5,515 nt of DNA. Source: Acidobacteria bacterium 37-71-11. GTDB lineage: Bacteria; Acidobacteriota; Thermoanaerobaculia; Thermoanaerobaculales; Thermoanaerobaculaceae. Every line of letters starts with the position of its first letter. Position 1 is the first letter of the stretch. The stretch is taken from positions 1 to 5,515 of the forward strand of contig NCBR01000170.1 of NCBI GenBank assembly GCA_002279285.1, written 5' to 3'. Below, one piece after another: positions 4,585-5,515 of the stretch. The translations under genes and the position numbers were made by a program. The notes beneath the pieces were generated by a model. That model did no database searches and was not told the origin of the DNA. It saw only the letters and a list, made by a program, of their open reading frames with translations.

Positions 4585-5515
4585 CTACGGTTTCGGTTGT
4601 GCCGGCGCGAACTTCGCCAGCAGGTCCCTGACCGCCTCCTTGTGCACGACGAACGTGAGCATCTTCAGGCGCACGTAGTCGTCACGGTAGAAGTAGTAGC
4701 CGTCGAACTTCCCCCACCGCGAGGAGCGCGCCGAGTCCTTGATCAGGAACCAGTCGTGGCCGTCGACGTTCGTCCATCCGACCAGGTGGATGCCGTGGTC
4801 GTCCGCGGTCGTGTGGTTGGCGAAGCGGAACTCGCGTGCGCTCTGGTCGATGTACGCCTGCGGGATGTCGAACGTCGGCACCACCGCGGCGTTCTCGAAC
4901 CCGTTGTAGCCGGGTTCGGAGACGTCGCCGCCGATCGCCACCGTGTACCCCTGCTGGACGGCGTGCTTGAGCGCCGCGTACCACTCGTCCAGCGGGACGT
5001 TGTAGTAGGAGGCGTCGTGCCACCAGTTGTCGGGGACCTTGTACTCGCCCCGGGTGTAGAACGGCAGCGACAGCGTCGACATGAACTCCACGTAGTCGCC
5101 GAGGTCGAGTTTCACGACCTGGGCGAGGAACTGCTGCGGTGTGTACTCCCGCCCCTGGTACGCGAAGTGCTCCGGCGGCACGCCCAGTTCGCGGTCCAGG
5201 ATGACCCGCGTCATCGCGAGCACCCGGTCCTCGTCCCAGATGTTGTTGGCCTTCACCCACTGCGAGAGCTCCTTGAGTTGCGCGATCAGCCGCGAGTGGT
5301 CGTGGCGTCCGTCCGCCGAGAGCACGCCGGGGTAGGCCTCCTCGGGGACGATCCCGTACTGTTTCCAGATGCGCGGGAGGGCGTTCGACTCCGACCCCTC
5401 GTCGATCAGCGAGTCACCGCGCTCGCGCACGAAGCGCCGCATCTTCTCCACGTACTCCCAGTACACGGTCCAGATCTCGGAGAGCTTGACCTTCCGGCCG
5501 GTCAGCCGGTAGACC
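4585..5515 (-). CDS. C1-family peptidase, bleomycin hydrolase/aminopeptidase C-like (N-terminus outside window)
   Basis: This is the C-terminal 309 residues of a papain-fold cysteine peptidase of the bleomycin hydrolase (C1B) type, usually cytosolic hexameric aminopeptidases. The frame stays open to the right edge (reading VYRLTGRKVKLSEIWTVYWE), so the start and the region that should carry the catalytic Cys are outside. Family marks include the helix YWEYVEKMRRFV, the GIVPEEAYPG segment ('yGvVP...yPe' in the family), VAIGGDVSEPG (like the 'gcDV' strand), and the catalytic His region DDHGIHLVGW (His codon 4795-4797, aligning with papain DHAV..VG). The papain Asn motif (KNSWG) is here IKDSARSSRWG, with Asp (codon 4735-4737) at the Asn position. 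The C-terminus (VVHKEAVRDLLAKF) resembles the end of the family. Whether an N-terminal signal sequence exists cannot be judged. It could be a family variant with a different role. Confidence 0.87.
   Translation of the reverse strand, partial: VYRLTGRKVKLSEIWTVYWEYVEKMRRFVRERGDSLIDEGSESNALPRIWKQYGIVPEEAYPGVLSADGRHDHSRLIAQLKELSQWVKANNIWDEDRVLAMTRVILDRELGVPPEHFAYQGREYTPQQFLAQVVKLDLGDYVEFMSTLSLPFYTRGEYKVPDNWWHDASYYNVPLDEWYAALKHAVQQGYTVAIGGDVSEPGYNGFENAAVVPTFDIPQAYIDQSAREFRFANHTTADDHGIHLVGWTNVDGHDWFLIKDSARSSRWGKFDGYYFYRDDYVRLKMLTFVVHKEAVRDLLAKFAPAQPKP

Noticed and set aside
2553..4631. 692-codon plus-strand open frame
   Set aside because: It runs antisense through the thioesterase and M23 genes, both of which have intact family motifs. 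Its translation is low-complexity Arg/His/Val/Glu-rich.

Overview
This is a GC-rich window (my estimate by eye is about two thirds G+C) with dense, bacterial-type gene packing. It holds six genes. The protein signatures (FtsA followed directly by FtsZ with a bacterial C-terminal peptide, a hotdog thioesterase with a CFGCGPxNPxGL start, an M23 peptidase with an N-terminal membrane anchor, and a bleomycin-hydrolase-like C1 peptidase) fit a high-GC Gram-negative bacterium. From general resemblance I would guess Acidobacteriota or a deltaproteobacterial or myxobacterial relative. That placement is inference only.

Layout. Positions 1-675 (+) are the C-terminal part of ftsA, cut by the left edge. 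It overlaps ftsZ (672-1853, +) by four bases (GTGA). These two genes look like the downstream end of a division and cell-wall (dcw) cluster. Positions 1854-2018 lie between convergent genes and hold a striking compound inverted repeat (1856-1946) that begins two bases after the ftsZ stop.

The rest of the window is on the minus strand. In transcription order it runs: a C1 (bleomycin hydrolase/aminopeptidase C type) peptidase cut by the right edge (5515-4585), an M23 peptidoglycan endopeptidase-like protein with a membrane anchor (4463-3078), a PaaI-like hotdog thioesterase (3011-2544) and a small protein with eight cysteines in zinc-ribbon-like spacing (2471-2019). Gaps between these genes are 121, 66 and 72 bases, so they could be read together or separately. 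No strong promoter was recognised and no hairpin with a T tract was found.

How they fit together. FtsA anchors FtsZ filaments to the inner membrane, and the M23 protein probably acts on septal or lateral peptidoglycan in the periplasm, so the two groups share a loose cell-envelope theme. The thioesterase, C1 peptidase and zinc-ribbon protein have no clear functional tie to division.

I see no transposase, CRISPR array, phage gene, rRNA or tRNA. This is mostly ordinary core genome. The best candidate for something undescribed is the branched, roughly 91-nt palindromic element after ftsZ. Lesser points are departures from consensus in the FtsA nucleotide-binding loop, the FtsZ N-terminal domain, the thioesterase catalytic region and the C1 peptidase active site.
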